From: JANXVY01 sp040080145
Lineage (GTDB): Bacteria; Pseudomonadota; Alphaproteobacteria; Rhizobiales; Hyphomicrobiaceae
Assembly (NCBI GenBank): GCA_040080145.1
Contig: JBEBJA010000098.1
Location: 1 to 55,275, forward strand
Reading direction: 5' to 3'
DNA length: 55,275 nt
The translations under genes and the position numbers were made by a program. Below the pieces are notes generated by a model. That model searched no databases. It saw only the letters and a program-made list of their open reading frames with translations, and was not told where the DNA came from. Positions within the stretch are counted from its first letter, which is position 1. Each line of letters opens with the position of its first letter. Shown piece by piece: positions 42,155-51,843 of the stretch.

Positions 42155-44053
42155 GTGCAGCGGATTGATCCATCACAACTCGACGACGGCTTGTTGCGAA
42201 AGCCATCATTCGCCGCGCGCAGCTTGAGACGGGTGCGTGCCGTCGTGCGTTATGCACTGCGACGCCTGCATCAGTTCCGGGCGGCGCTGACGTTTGCCGT
42301 TCTGTTAGCTGCCGTCGGGCTCGCATTGTTTTCGCCGCTGCTGCTCGACGACCTCGCGTTCAGGGCAGCTTATCTGTTGCGGCCGTCGCAGGATGCGATC
42401 ATCATTTCAGAGCCCATCGTGGTCAGCGAACAGCCGCGCTTGACGGTTGTCTCGGGTACACTTTCGGTACCGCCCGCACTGTCGGGGCAGGCGCGGACTG
42501 CGGATGCGCTCGCGGCCCTGTTGAAGGGCGGCAGTGCGCGATTGGCGCTGAAGAATCCCACCATTCACCTTGAGCTTTCACCGCAAAACGCCGATGAGTC
42601 TGATCGCTATTCTGATTGGACTTTTCCGGACCCGTTGGCGGCAAACTCGCCGCTGATGAACGCGCTTGAGGACGCATCGTTTGAGACCTTGACCGTGCGC
42701 GACGGCACCATTGTGCTCAAGTCAGACGGGGGCCGGATTGATACGCTCGAAAATGTCAGCGCCGACATTTCGGTCAAGCGCAAGACGGCGGTACGAATCA
42801 AGGGCTCATTCAAACTCGCCGGCGAAAAACTGATCATTGATGCGACGCTTGGGGCACGGATCGGGCGCGGTAGCAGTGCGCGGATGCCGCTGAAAGCACA
42901 GGTTCAGAGTGGGCTCGTCAACGTGACCGTCGACGGGCGGATCGAACTGGGGCAGGGGCTGGCGCTCATTGCGCCGTCGGCGGACATCACGATACCCAAT
43001 ATGCGTTCGGTGGCACGATGGCTCGGGCATGCCTGGCCAAGCGGGCCGGGTCTTAAGAACTTTGCTGCCCGCGGCAATGCGGAGTGGTCGGGGCAGATGA
43101 TCGCCTTTCAGAAAGGGACGTTTGAAATCGACGGTAACGAAGGCAACGGCGCGCTGACCTTTAGTTTTGGCGGGACGCGGCCGGCGATTGCAGGAACTCT
43201 TGCATTCCAGCATGCTGATCTCGCGGCTTACATTCGAATGGAAAGCGCGACCGCGGTCGCACCCGTGCCCGCAAGCCCCAAGTCGCTGATCGGGGTATTG
43301 AAGTCCACGCGAGACCTCACACTGCCGTTGCTCGGGGTCATTGATGCCGATCTGCGCGCATCGGCTGAAACCGTCACGATTGCGAACTTCAAAGCGGGGC
43401 GGAGTGCGGCGAGCCTTGCATTACGCAATGGGCAGATGCTGTTCAATCTGGCGGACATGGTGCTGCCTGGAGGCGGGTCGGCCGACGGCGAACTCACCAT
43501 CCAGGGCGTGGCGACAACGCCGAATTATACCGCACATGGGCGAATTTACGGTGTCGAGCTGAGTGAACTGACGTCGGTCGTCGGCAGCACACCGATGTTG
43601 CACGGGAAGGGGGATGTCCAGTTTGATTTCAAAGGCGGCGGACAGGCCGGAATGGACTTGTTGAGCCGGCTGAACGGCGAAATCTTCGTTGAAATGGAAC
43701 GCGGCGGAGCGGCGTCATGTTCGACAACGGAATTAATTGCGATGGCGACCGCAGAAGGGGGCGATCGCTGCAAAACGACGACAATTCTAGCGCCGTTCAA
43801 GGCAAAGGCGTCGTCTACCAACGGGGTGCTGGCTTTCGATCAGATCGTCGCGATGTCGGGAAGCAACCGGATGCGGTTCGATGGCAACGTCGATCTCGTG
43901 ACGAGTGTCATGCATTTCAACGTGACGACCATTTCGCCCCCAAACAGCGTCTCAGTGCTGGGCGAGCCGCCGCCCGACGTCGAGGCGGCGCGCGAGGTCA
44001 TCGCGATCAGAGGACGGCCGGATGAAGTCAAGATTTCAGTCAGGCCAAAATAG
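42155..44053 (+). CDS. AsmA-like protein
   Basis: A 632-residue protein with one membrane helix at about residues 40-62 (ALTFAVLLAAVGLALFSPLL), then a long beta-rich periplasmic part. The end matches the AsmA C-terminal domain: YTAHGRIYGVELSELT, GKGDVQFDFKGGGQAGMDLLSRLNGE and FDGNVDLVTSVMHFN. AsmA-like proteins form hydrophobic grooves that bridge the envelope and affect outer-membrane lipids. The GTG at 42155 with AAGGA six bases upstream is preferred to a longer frame that lacks any ribosome binding site. The next gene follows after 18 bases. Confidence 0.85.
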   Translation: MQRIDPSQLDDGLLRKPSFAARSLRRVRAVVRYALRRLHQFRAALTFAVLLAAVGLALFSPLLLDDLAFRAAYLLRPSQDAIIISEPIVVSEQPRLTVVSGTLSVPPALSGQARTADALAALLKGGSARLALKNPTIHLELSPQNADESDRYSDWTFPDPLAANSPLMNALEDASFETLTVRDGTIVLKSDGGRIDTLENVSADISVKRKTAVRIKGSFKLAGEKLIIDATLGARIGRGSSARMPLKAQVQSGLVNVTVDGRIELGQGLALIAPSADITIPNMRSVARWLGHAWPSGPGLKNFAARGNAEWSGQMIAFQKGTFEIDGNEGNGALTFSFGGTRPAIAGTLAFQHADLAAYIRMESATAVAPVPASPKSLIGVLKSTRDLTLPLLGVIDADLRASAETVTIANFKAGRSAASLALRNGQMLFNLADMVLPGGGSADGELTIQGVATTPNYTAHGRIYGVELSELTSVVGSTPMLHGKGDVQFDFKGGGQAGMDLLSRLNGEIFVEMERGGAASCSTTELIAMATAEGGDRCKTTTILAPFKAKASSTNGVLAFDQIVAMSGSNRMRFDGNVDLVTSVMHFNVTTISPPNSVSVLGEPPPDVEAAREVIAIRGRPDEVKISVRPK

Positions 44054-44071
44054 GGTTAGGGTCATCACGCC

Positions 44072-45841
44072 ATGCGAATCTTAGGGCTGGTTACCTGGAC
44101 CCATGATACGGGCGCTGCGCTCGTCGAAGACGGCTGGATCGACTCGGTGCTTGAGGAGGAGCGCCATGACCGCCAAAAGCATACGCTGATGTTTCCGCGC
44201 CATTCGCTGCAGGCGATGTTGGGCGCCGATGGAGCAGGGCTTGCAAATATCGACGTCATCACGACACCGTGGGATCAGCGGCGGCTACGGCGCACCTTTG
44301 CGTGGGCGGTTTTCCGGCGGTTTCCGGCGAGCCTCAACCTTATCCGCACGAGCGCCAACCCGGCGCAGGATGGCGCGGTCGTCATCATGAACACGCTGCT
44401 GTGGCTGGGATTGAAGCGTCATTTTCCGTGGCAGCGGCTGCCCCGAATCGTCAGCGTTGGCCATCATGAATCGCATGCGGCGATGTTTTTCGTTTCGCCG
44501 TTTGAGGATGCGACAGTCATCGTCATGGACGGGTTTGGCGACGACAGCTCGACAAGCGTTTTCACCGGGTCTGGCAACCAGCTTGAACGGCAGTGGCATG
44601 GTGGGTTCTTCGACAGCCTCGGGATGGTCTACACGCTCGTTACGCGCCATCTGGGATTTGAAGTGTTTGAAGAAGGTACGGTGATGGCGCTGGCAGCGCT
44701 TGGGACCGACCGGCAGACGGCCAAGATGCGCGAGCTCATCACGCTGACCGGCGATGGCCAATTCAGAGTCGACATGAGCTATTTCGACTTCGACCGGTAT
44801 GGATTGATCCAGCCGTTCAAGCAGAAGTTCGTCGATACCTTCGGGCCGCCACGCAAACGCGGCGAACCACTCAGCGATCATCACAAAGACCTGGCGTTCG
44901 CTTTGCAGGCACTGGCCGAAGACGTGATCCTTCATGTGGTGAAGGCAGCGCGGCAGCGGTTCCCGTCGCGCAACCTCGTATTTGTGGGTGGGGTGGCGCT
45001 CAATTGTGTCGCCAATGCGCGCCTTGTCGCGGAATCCGGCTTCGACCGGGTCTGGGTGCCGCCGTGTGCGTCGGATACCGGCGTGCCGCTTGGCAGTGCG
45101 CTGTATCACACCCACCAGACGCTGGGTCAGCCGCGCCGGATGGCGATGACGCACGCCTATTATGGACTGGCCTACAGCGACGCGGAGATCGAAGCCGCAC
45201 TGACTTTAGCGGGCATGCGCTATCAACGGTGCGACGATGAGGAATTGACGCTGCGGGTGGCCCAGGATTTGGCCGATGGAAAAATTGTTGGCTGGTATCA
45301 GGGGCGCTACGAGATCGGGCCGCGCGCGCTCGGCAACCGGTCCATACTTGCCTCGCCGATAACGCCTGGCGTCCGCGACAGGATCAACCAGCGGGTCAAA
45401 TTCCGTGAGGCGTTCCGGCCGTTCGCGCCGTCGGTGCTGGCTGAGCATGCAACGGACTATTTCGAGATCGACCAGCCCGACCCGTTCATGACGCTTGCAC
45501 CGCGCGTGAGGCCAGGTATGGCGGCGCGCATTCCGGCGGCGGTGCATGTTGACGGCACGGCTCGGATCCAAACCGTCGAACGGGCCGCCAATCCGCGCTA
45601 TCATGCGCTCATCGAAGCGTTCGGGAGGCTGACCGGTGTGCCGATCCTTCTCAATACGAGCTTTAACAAGCAGGAGCCGGTCGTCGCCCATCCGCGCGAG
45701 GCAATCTCATGTTTTCTACGCACACAGATGGACGTTCTGGTACTTGGGAATTTCTACACGACCGATCGCCCTCAGGCGGCGGTCGACCGGGCGCTGGCGG
45801 CGTTCGAAGTGGTTGAAATCAACACGCGCAGCGGTGAATGA
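44072..45841 (+). CDS. NodU/CmcH family carbamoyltransferase
   Basis: The 589-residue enzyme would transfer a carbamoyl group from carbamoyl phosphate, through a carbamoyl-adenylate, to a hydroxyl of a sugar or secondary metabolite. It starts ILGLVTWTHDTGAALVEDG, and SVGHHESHAAMFF and VIVMDGFGDDSS are the metal and nucleotide blocks of the ASKHA-type first domain. The C-terminal domain has GRYEIGPRALGNRSILASP and FRPFAPSVL. The acceptor is unknown; no sugar or antibiotic gene cluster is near. It is probably cotranscribed with the AsmA-like gene. Confidence 0.9.
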   Translation: MRILGLVTWTHDTGAALVEDGWIDSVLEEERHDRQKHTLMFPRHSLQAMLGADGAGLANIDVITTPWDQRRLRRTFAWAVFRRFPASLNLIRTSANPAQDGAVVIMNTLLWLGLKRHFPWQRLPRIVSVGHHESHAAMFFVSPFEDATVIVMDGFGDDSSTSVFTGSGNQLERQWHGGFFDSLGMVYTLVTRHLGFEVFEEGTVMALAALGTDRQTAKMRELITLTGDGQFRVDMSYFDFDRYGLIQPFKQKFVDTFGPPRKRGEPLSDHHKDLAFALQALAEDVILHVVKAARQRFPSRNLVFVGGVALNCVANARLVAESGFDRVWVPPCASDTGVPLGSALYHTHQTLGQPRRMAMTHAYYGLAYSDAEIEAALTLAGMRYQRCDDEELTLRVAQDLADGKIVGWYQGRYEIGPRALGNRSILASPITPGVRDRINQRVKFREAFRPFAPSVLAEHATDYFEIDQPDPFMTLAPRVRPGMAARIPAAVHVDGTARIQTVERAANPRYHALIEAFGRLTGVPILLNTSFNKQEPVVAHPREAISCFLRTQMDVLVLGNFYTTDRPQAAVDRALAAFEVVEINTRSGE

Positions 45842-45847
45842 CCGGAG

Positions 45848-45880
45848 CCCATCCTCCCTCAGTAGCCGGGAGAGGATGGG
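45848..45880. terminator. Hairpin between convergent genes
   Basis: CCCATCCTC and GAGGATGGG pair perfectly around 15 bases in the 44-bp gap between the carbamoyltransferase and the M15 peptidase genes, which converge. There is no T-tract, so it is a weak bidirectional terminator at best. Confidence 0.4.
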
Positions 45881-45885
45881 GGCTG

Positions 45886-46584
45886 TTACCACCTGCGTTT
45901 CGGGCCGGTGTCGATGTGGAAGAGGCCGCCGCCGTAGTGATGGAATCCGCCGACCGAACCGTGGTTGCGCAAGAACGCCATGGCACCCGAGACGTTGCCA
46001 TGAACGCGGAAGTCGGCAGCGTCGCCGGTCAGATGCTGGGATTTCTTGGCTCCGCCCACGGATGCGTTGTGGCCACGATCACGGCAGGTCGAGGAGACGG
46101 TGAGCGAGCCGTACTGCGAGGCAACGTCCTGGACAATGCTGCGCAAGGTGCCATTGAGGCAACCGCTGGACGCGGCCCACGTGATGCCGCCACCGCCGCC
46201 GCCCGATACGCTCTTGCGTGATGGCCGGGGATCATAGCCGGCATCGTTGCCGCCAAGGCTTGCAACACGAACCTTGCGCGTCTTGGCGCGGGCGGCAGGG
46301 GCCTCATCATCGGCATCATATGATTTTGCAAGGCGCTTTTTGGACTTGCGGGCAACCGGGGCGTCGTCGTCGCTACCGGCGAATTGCGCAGGCAAGCGGC
46401 GCTTACCTGTGGCACGCCGGGAGTTCCCGGTTACGCTCGGCTTGCCGTTGTCGTTTTCCCAGAAGGCGAGCAGTTCGGCCTGGGCTGGGGCTGTGGACAA
46501 CAGCAGCGCAGTTGCCGACTGCAGGATGAGTGCAGCAAGGGCTGCTGCACCCGCCCGCAAGCTCGCCACCATTTTTGATGTCAT
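45886..46584 (-). CDS. Exported M15-type peptidase (D-Ala-D-Ala carboxypeptidase fold)
   Basis: The 232-residue protein has a signal peptide (MVASLRAGAAALAALILQSA up to about residue 35), a basic linker with RKSKKRL, and a C-terminal M15 domain. Zinc ligands are in KKSQHLTGDAADF (His and Asp) and GGLFHIDTG (His). It would cut peptidoglycan stem peptides in the periplasm. Two cysteines in SGCLNGTLR and SSTCRDRG may pair. The linker is unusually long and lysine-rich. GGGAGAAAATTTC precedes the ATG. A palindrome 95 bases upstream may be an operator. Confidence 0.85.
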   Translation of the reverse strand: MTSKMVASLRAGAAALAALILQSATALLLSTAPAQAELLAFWENDNGKPSVTGNSRRATGKRRLPAQFAGSDDDAPVARKSKKRLAKSYDADDEAPAARAKTRKVRVASLGGNDAGYDPRPSRKSVSGGGGGGITWAASSGCLNGTLRSIVQDVASQYGSLTVSSTCRDRGHNASVGGAKKSQHLTGDAADFRVHGNVSGAMAFLRNHGSVGGFHHYGGGLFHIDTGPKRRW

Positions 46585-46678
46585 GAAATTTTCTCCCTCT
46601 CAAGCACATCCGTTGCACCAGCAATCACGCTGGCCGTAGGGGCAAACTGCACACGGAGGAGAAATGGAAAAGAGGTAA

Positions 46679-46697
46679 TTAACCAAGTTGGTTAATC
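46679..46697. promoter_or_regulatory. 19-bp palindrome, candidate operator
   Basis: ATTAACCAA-G-TTGGTTAAT is a perfect 9-bp inverted repeat, 95 bases upstream of the M15 peptidase start. A second perfect palindrome, ATTTTGCA-T-TGCAAAAT, lies at 46843-46859. The rest of the 390-bp gap (46585-46976) shows no gene. The binding proteins are unknown. Confidence 0.5.
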
Positions 46698-46976
46698 ACG
46701 TAGTGTTCATACGCTACATGAAGCGCGATTGACGCCGATCAACTTTGCATGTGCTTGCTGGGAAAGATTAACCTTGATGCGCAGCCTCGAAGTTTCAAGC
46801 AGAGCTCAAGCATGCGCAAACACCCGACGTACAATGTGCGACATTTTGCATTGCAAAATCGCAGATCGCCACAGTTGACCAAAGTATTCGATAAAACCAT
46901 CAAACACCGTTCAGCTCGCAAGCATTATCGGCAGTACTGGGGCGTGGCTCAAACTGTGGCGGATATGGGCTTGAAT

Positions 46977-48674
46977 TCACTCAATCGCTTTGCGCCTTGT
47001 CAGAGACGCGACGAAACTGCCGATCAGGACGATTATTCCGCCAAGCGCTAAGCCGAAAACTCCAGCCGACACTGGCTTCACGCCGAACCAATTCAGATTG
47101 TCGCGCGCGAGCGTTTCGGCTTGGAGGCGGAGGGCGGCGCGACCTGGTCCGTCGGCAGCTGCCGCCCAGGCGTCCTGGAGAGTTGCAAGCCTCCTTGTGA
47201 CAGCAGGCGGGGCAGAGGAGGCTGCGCCGGTCCAAGCAAACAGATCGACCGGAGCAAACCGGGCGGCAAGCGTCAGGAGCGCTGCCGTCAGCGCTCCAAC
47301 GACGATGGCGGTCATCGCCGAATTGGCATTGGGACTGCGGACCAAAATTGCGGTCAACACGACAGGCGCAAGACCCGCTGCGGCGAGGGATGCGGACCAC
47401 GTCATCAGCGTCACCGAGTCGGCTGGCTTGGCGTAGGCTATGAGGGCTGCGGCAACCAAGACCAGTGTGGCGACAAATCTAGCAAGCCCAGGCACCGCGA
47501 GGGGCATGGCAGCGACATCAACGACGAGGCTTAAAATGCGGCGGGAGGTCCAGACGGTCGCAACGACGGCGAGGGCGATGAGGGCGGCTGCCAGAACGGC
47601 GGCGGCTGGCGAACCTGCTTGCAGACCAGCAAACAGGAGTGCCTCGGGAGCAAAGATGGCGTCATGCCAGCGCATCAGACCTTGGGGACCGACACCCTTG
47701 CCACAGGCCTTTGCGAGAACTGCGGGGCTGGCACTTTGAGCGCCACAGATCTGCAGCATGCCGGCCTGCATTGCAGCCGTCATCCAATCGGGAAGCGCGG
47801 CTGGCCGTACGCCTGACGCAAACAGGGCCAGCAAGGCACGCTTTGCTGCAGCGGCCAGCGGCGGGAGCAGCACGATAATGGCTGCGACGAGCAGGAAGGC
47901 ACGACTGGCACACCTTGCTGAATAGGATTGGCTGGCAGGGTTGCTGGAGGGGGCGCCAATGCGCGGGGTTGCCAGCAAAGCGAGACCGAGACTGAGGCAG
48001 ACGATGAGCATCGCAAAATTGAGCACGCCTGTGCGCAGGAACGGAACGCCGTGGGGCTTAAAAGTGGCTGGGTCGGCAAGGCGCTTTTCGAGCAGCGTCT
48101 GCTCGAGGCTTGCGATGTCAGCCATTGCCGGGATCGACACAAGCGCGCCAGGACCTGTGTGATAGGATCCCGCCAACAGAACGGTAAGCAAGGTGCAGGC
48201 CACACCCGCCATGAAAATAGCGGAAGCCAGCGCGCCATCCCGGCCACTGACAGTCAGCCCAAATCCACCAATCGCGCCTGCGAGGGTTGCGGCCAACGCC
48301 AAATGCGATGCGAGCCCAGCGAGGGCGAGGACGCTGGAAAGGGCCGTGACTTCGGCGGCCAACAGACCGGCAAGTGCTACCAGCAAAACCAAACGCGACA
48401 GTTGACCGACAGCTGGGCTTGCGTAGCGGCCAGAGAGATAGCTGGGAAGGCTTTGGGGGGCTGGCGTGCCAGACATTGCAGGCACGATAACGGCGGCCCA
48501 GAGGAAGGCTGCGCCCGCGATGCCGAGGGTATAGGCCAAGCCATCATGACCTTGGGCGATCAGAACTCCCGTGACGCTGATCAGCAGAACTGCTGTACAC
48601 CAGCCTGCGGCGGCGGCGGCGGCCTGCGGCCAATTGATTAGAGGGCGCGCTGACGCCACGGTCGCGCTGTTCAC
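46977..48674 (-). CDS. Sodium:solute symporter-like permease, large subunit
   Basis: A 565-residue protein of 12-14 hydrophobic helices with the general pattern of the SSS/ActP family (LPSYLSGRYASPAVGQLSRL resembles the 'xFlaGRrv' entry motif). It differs from typical ActP by a loop with LLEKRLADPATFKPHGVPF and Ala-rich helices. The GTG start overlaps the stop of the small upstream gene by four bases (GTGA), as in the paired DUF4212/VC_2705-type symporters. The substrate, possibly a carboxylate, is unknown. Confidence 0.75.
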   Translation of the reverse strand: MNSATVASARPLINWPQAAAAAAGWCTAVLLISVTGVLIAQGHDGLAYTLGIAGAAFLWAAVIVPAMSGTPAPQSLPSYLSGRYASPAVGQLSRLVLLVALAGLLAAEVTALSSVLALAGLASHLALAATLAGAIGGFGLTVSGRDGALASAIFMAGVACTLLTVLLAGSYHTGPGALVSIPAMADIASLEQTLLEKRLADPATFKPHGVPFLRTGVLNFAMLIVCLSLGLALLATPRIGAPSSNPASQSYSARCASRAFLLVAAIIVLLPPLAAAAKRALLALFASGVRPAALPDWMTAAMQAGMLQICGAQSASPAVLAKACGKGVGPQGLMRWHDAIFAPEALLFAGLQAGSPAAAVLAAALIALAVVATVWTSRRILSLVVDVAAMPLAVPGLARFVATLVLVAAALIAYAKPADSVTLMTWSASLAAAGLAPVVLTAILVRSPNANSAMTAIVVGALTAALLTLAARFAPVDLFAWTGAASSAPPAVTRRLATLQDAWAAAADGPGRAALRLQAETLARDNLNWFGVKPVSAGVFGLALGGIIVLIGSFVASLTRRKAIE

Positions 48675-48898
48675 TGGACCACCTTACGGGCTGAAAACCA
48701 AACGAACGCCACGGCCAGCAGCAAAGGACCAAGCTGTGCGGCGATCCAGTAGCCCAGCGGCAAACCGGACAGTTTGAGGCCGTTGAAAGTGGGGGCCAAC
48801 AGGTGCAAGCCGATGCCAAAAATAGCAAACAAAACAAGGAATAAGATCGCGCGCCGCCGGCCAATGGCCGCATGCACTCCGGGACTGTTGGGCTTCAT
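48671..48898 (-). CDS. Symporter small subunit (DUF4212-like)
   Basis: A 75-residue protein with two membrane helices (AILFLVLFAIFGIGLHLLAP and LGYWIAAQLGPLLLAVAFVW). The end QLGPLLLAVAFVWFSARK is typical of the small partner of two-component SSS symporters. GAGGA lies before the ATG at 48898. It is translationally coupled to the large subunit. Confidence 0.8.
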   Translation of the reverse strand: MKPNSPGVHAAIGRRRAILFLVLFAIFGIGLHLLAPTFNGLKLSGLPLGYWIAAQLGPLLLAVAFVWFSARKVVQ

Positions 48899-49299
48899 TG
48901 CAGTCCTCACCAATTCGACTCTGTTTGCATGATTTATCGTGCCCGGCGTGTGGCAGCATTCACCATCCTGCACGCTGCTTTCTTACGGGGTGGCAGACGG
49001 GGCGCAACACTTTCTTTGTAGACGAAAGTCATCCAACGCAAATATCGACGTCTGCGACATCACACACTAGGATGCCACTTCGTGTCGTCACGGCACGACC
49101 ATAAAAAGAACACATTGAAAGATGGCGGAAACGCCATTCTATCAGGGGTCCAAGGAAGTGTGCTCAGGGGTTTCAGCAATTGCGGAAACGTCTGTTGGAA
49201 AATCGCAGCGAGGGAATTCTACTTCGTAGTGCGTCCGTCCCGCCACAGCCTTGACCCAAAATAAAGAACTTCGTCACGGCTCAAGGAGGAGCTCCAAGA
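48899..49299. other. 400-bp divergent gap, promoters not resolved
   Basis: The gap separates the symporter pair (minus) from the MFS gene (plus). No gene is recognised; no GGAAC-N16-NGTT site was found. The last bases hold AAGGAGGAG, a near-ideal ribosome binding site for the MFS gene. Confidence 0.5.
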
Positions 49300-51222
49300 A
49301 TGTCAAGCACGACAACACTTCCCGAATATGATGCCCGAAAGCGTCCTATGACGGCAGAAGAGCGGAAGGTTATTATCGCCTCGTCCGCCGGTACTATTTT
49401 CGAATGGTACGATTTCTACCTTTATGGCTCGCTTGCAGCTATCATCGGTGCACAGTTCTTCTCGGCATACCCCGAAGCAACGCGTAACGTGTTCGCACTG
49501 CTCGCCTTCGCAGCAGGCTTCCTCGTTCGCCCCTTTGGCGCGCTGTTCTTTGGCCGTCTCGGCGACTTGATCGGCCGCAAATATACGTTCCTCATCACCA
49601 TCTTGCTGATGGGTCTTTCGACCTTCCTCGTCGGCTGCTTGCCCAGCTACGAAACGATCGGCACGATTGCTCCAATCTCGCTCATCGCTTTGCGCATGAT
49701 CCAGGGTCTTGCACTGGGCGGCGAATACGGCGGTGCGGCAATTTACGTCGCTGAACACGCTCCGCAGAACCAGCGCGGATACTTCACGTCCTTCATTCAG
49801 ACGACGGCAACCCTCGGGCTGCTGCTGTCGCTGGTCGTGATCATGTTCACGCAGATCTACGTCAACGCCAACTATCCGGCGACTGAACTGATCCGCGAAG
49901 GCAAAGTCGTGCTGCAGACGGTTGGCGCCGATGCCGGCAAGCCTGAAATGGTCGATGCCTTCAAGGCGTGGGGCTGGCGCGTTCCGTTCCTTGCCTCGAT
50001 CTGCTTGCTCGCAATTTCGCTCTACATCCGCTTGCAGATGAACGAAAGCCCGGCCTTCAAGAAGATGAAGGAAGAGGGTGCGACGTCCAAGGCTCCGCTC
50101 AGCGAAGCTTTCGGTGCGCCGCGCAACGCTCTTGTGCTGCTGATCGCTCCGCTGCTGTTTGCAGCTGCTTTCTTCGGTGGGTTCTTGAACGGCAGCGTCG
50201 CCGCAGGAATCGGCATCTTGTTCATCGCTATCTCGGTGATCTGGGGCATCTTCAACGCCAAGATCGCATTGCTTGCCCTGTTCGGCCTCGTCGCCGGTCA
50301 GGCCGTGATCTGGTACACCGGTCAGTTCTACGCATTGTTCTTCCTTCAGAACATTCTGAAAGTCGACAACTTCACGGCGAACGTGCTCATCGCATGGTCG
50401 CTGACGCTCGGCACCGGCTTCTTCCTGGTGTTTGGTTCGCTGTCCGACAAAATCGGCCGCAAGCCCGTCATCCTCGCAGGCTGCTTGATCGGCGCACTCA
50501 CGCTGTTCCCGCTGTTCACCTTGATGACGCAGGTTGCCAGCCCCGGCACCTACAAGGCTCAGCAGACCACGAAGGTGACTGTTCTGACCGACCTCAACGA
50601 CTGCTCGTTCCAGTTCAACCCGACGGGCACCGCGAAGTTCACCAAGCCTTGCGATATCGCAAAAGGTGCACTTGCTAAGGCCGGCGTGAACTACACGACC
50701 CAGGGCGCTCCTGCCGGTACGGTTGCCACGGTGACCATCGGCGATACGCCTGCCATCTCGGCTGGCGACAAAGACTTTGCAAAGCAGCTCAATGCTGCGC
50801 TTGAAAAGTCGGACTACGCTGCGGCCAAGCTGAAAGAAGGCAAGGTTCAGATCAAGATCGACCCGAAGGACGGCTTGGCTAACTTCGCCAAGATGTTCGA
50901 CATCTGGGATTCGCAGAAGCTGACCATCATCGGCATCCTGACCATCCTCGTCATCTACGTGACGATGGTGTACGGCCCGATGGCTGCGGCTCTCGTCGAG
51001 CTGTTCCCGACGCGCATCCGTTACTCTGGCCTTTCGCTGCCCTACCACATCGGTAACGGCTGGTTCGGCGGTCTGTTGCCTGCTACGTCGTTCGCGATGG
51101 TCGCTCAGTCGGGCGACATCTACTACGGCCTCTGGTACCCGGTTGTTGTGGCTCTGATGACTGTCGTCATCGGTATCTTCTTCATCCCGGAAACCCACAA
51201 GCGCGACATCTTCAAATACTAA
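49300..51222 (+). CDS. MHS-family MFS transporter with a large inserted extracytoplasmic domain
   Basis: The 640-residue protein belongs to the metabolite:H+ symporter group: SSAGTIFEWYDFYLYGSLAA, FLVRPFGALFFGRLGDLIGR, IQGLALGGEYGGAAIYVAEH and ELFPTRIRYSGLSLPYHIGN. Usual members have about 430-550 residues. Here about 120 residues are inserted between helices near residues 415-540 (ASPGTYKAQQTTKVTVLTDL through IDPKDGLANFAKMFDIWD), with two cysteines and small lysine-rich helices. A strong AAGGAGGAG precedes the ATG, codon choice is uniform and GC3-rich, and a strong terminator follows, all signs of high expression. Substrate unknown. Confidence 0.92.
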   Translation: MSSTTTLPEYDARKRPMTAEERKVIIASSAGTIFEWYDFYLYGSLAAIIGAQFFSAYPEATRNVFALLAFAAGFLVRPFGALFFGRLGDLIGRKYTFLITILLMGLSTFLVGCLPSYETIGTIAPISLIALRMIQGLALGGEYGGAAIYVAEHAPQNQRGYFTSFIQTTATLGLLLSLVVIMFTQIYVNANYPATELIREGKVVLQTVGADAGKPEMVDAFKAWGWRVPFLASICLLAISLYIRLQMNESPAFKKMKEEGATSKAPLSEAFGAPRNALVLLIAPLLFAAAFFGGFLNGSVAAGIGILFIAISVIWGIFNAKIALLALFGLVAGQAVIWYTGQFYALFFLQNILKVDNFTANVLIAWSLTLGTGFFLVFGSLSDKIGRKPVILAGCLIGALTLFPLFTLMTQVASPGTYKAQQTTKVTVLTDLNDCSFQFNPTGTAKFTKPCDIAKGALAKAGVNYTTQGAPAGTVATVTIGDTPAISAGDKDFAKQLNAALEKSDYAAAKLKEGKVQIKIDPKDGLANFAKMFDIWDSQKLTIIGILTILVIYVTMVYGPMAAALVELFPTRIRYSGLSLPYHIGNGWFGGLLPATSFAMVAQSGDIYYGLWYPVVVALMTVVIGIFFIPETHKRDIFKY

Positions 51223-51246
51223 TCGCTACTTGAAGTTTGCAAATGG

Positions 51247-51276
51247 AAAGCCCCGCAGCGATGCGGGGCTTTTTTT
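51247..51276 (+). terminator. Rho-independent terminator of the MFS gene
   Basis: An 11-bp stem (AAAGCCCCGCA/TGCGGGGCTTT) with loop GCGA is followed by TTTTT, 24 bases after the stop codon. Confidence 0.93.
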
Positions 51277-51399
51277 GTAGGCGCAAGCAGCAGCCCGTGG
51301 ATGGCTGGTAGATGGCTGGTGGCGGTATCTGGCGGGGTCTGGCCGACGCAGGTCAAGACGCCCAGCGCGCGCCAATGGGCAATGAAAGTGGCGTACAAA

Positions 51400-51440
51400 C
51401 GTGAAAGCCGGAGCGTGCTTTTGCACGTCTCCGGCTCACG
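51400..51440. other. 41-base imperfect hairpin of unknown role
   Basis: Stem blocks CGTG/CACG, AGCCGGAG/CTCCGGCT and GTGC/GCAC with small internal loops enclose a TTTT loop. It lies in the 620-bp gap between the MFS terminator and the HTH gene. No T-tract follows. It could be part of a small RNA or just repeat DNA. Confidence 0.4.
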
Positions 51441-51789
51441 TAACTCCCCAGACTTGGACCTTGTTTTTTGTTGCGCTGGTCCGCGGCGCATTCGCGCAGG
51501 CACCATCCTAAACAGCAGGTGAAATGTCAAGGAAGCGTGTGCGCTACGCAGCAAAAAAAATTCGAACAATCCGCGACAATTGGCATTCTGGGCTGCACTG
51601 CGATGATTTGACATGCCAACTGAATAACTTTTGAGCACTGAGGGTCTCACAGCGTGCGACGACAGACCGATGGTGTTATAAATTTGTGCGAATGAGCCGT
51701 TCCAGCCTCGGGCGAAGGCGATAATTCATCGGGCTGTTTGCGCCCAATTCTGGCGCAGGTCGGGATTTCGGATACCGAAAAATTCTACC

Positions 51790-51803
51790 TACCCTATTGG
51801 GTA
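51790..51803. promoter_or_regulatory. 14-bp palindrome upstream of the HTH gene
   Basis: TACCC-TATT-GGGTA lies 40 bases upstream of the HTH start at 51844. Its position suits an autoregulatory operator; this is inference. Confidence 0.4.
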
Positions 51804-51843
51804 TTTGCGCAGTGCAGCATTTACCTGTATTGCTAGTGCTAAC

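Noticed and set aside
49303..51198. A 631-codon open frame antisense to the MFS gene
   Set aside because: It mirrors the strongly biased codon use of the MFS gene; its translation is charged low-complexity sequence without family resemblance.
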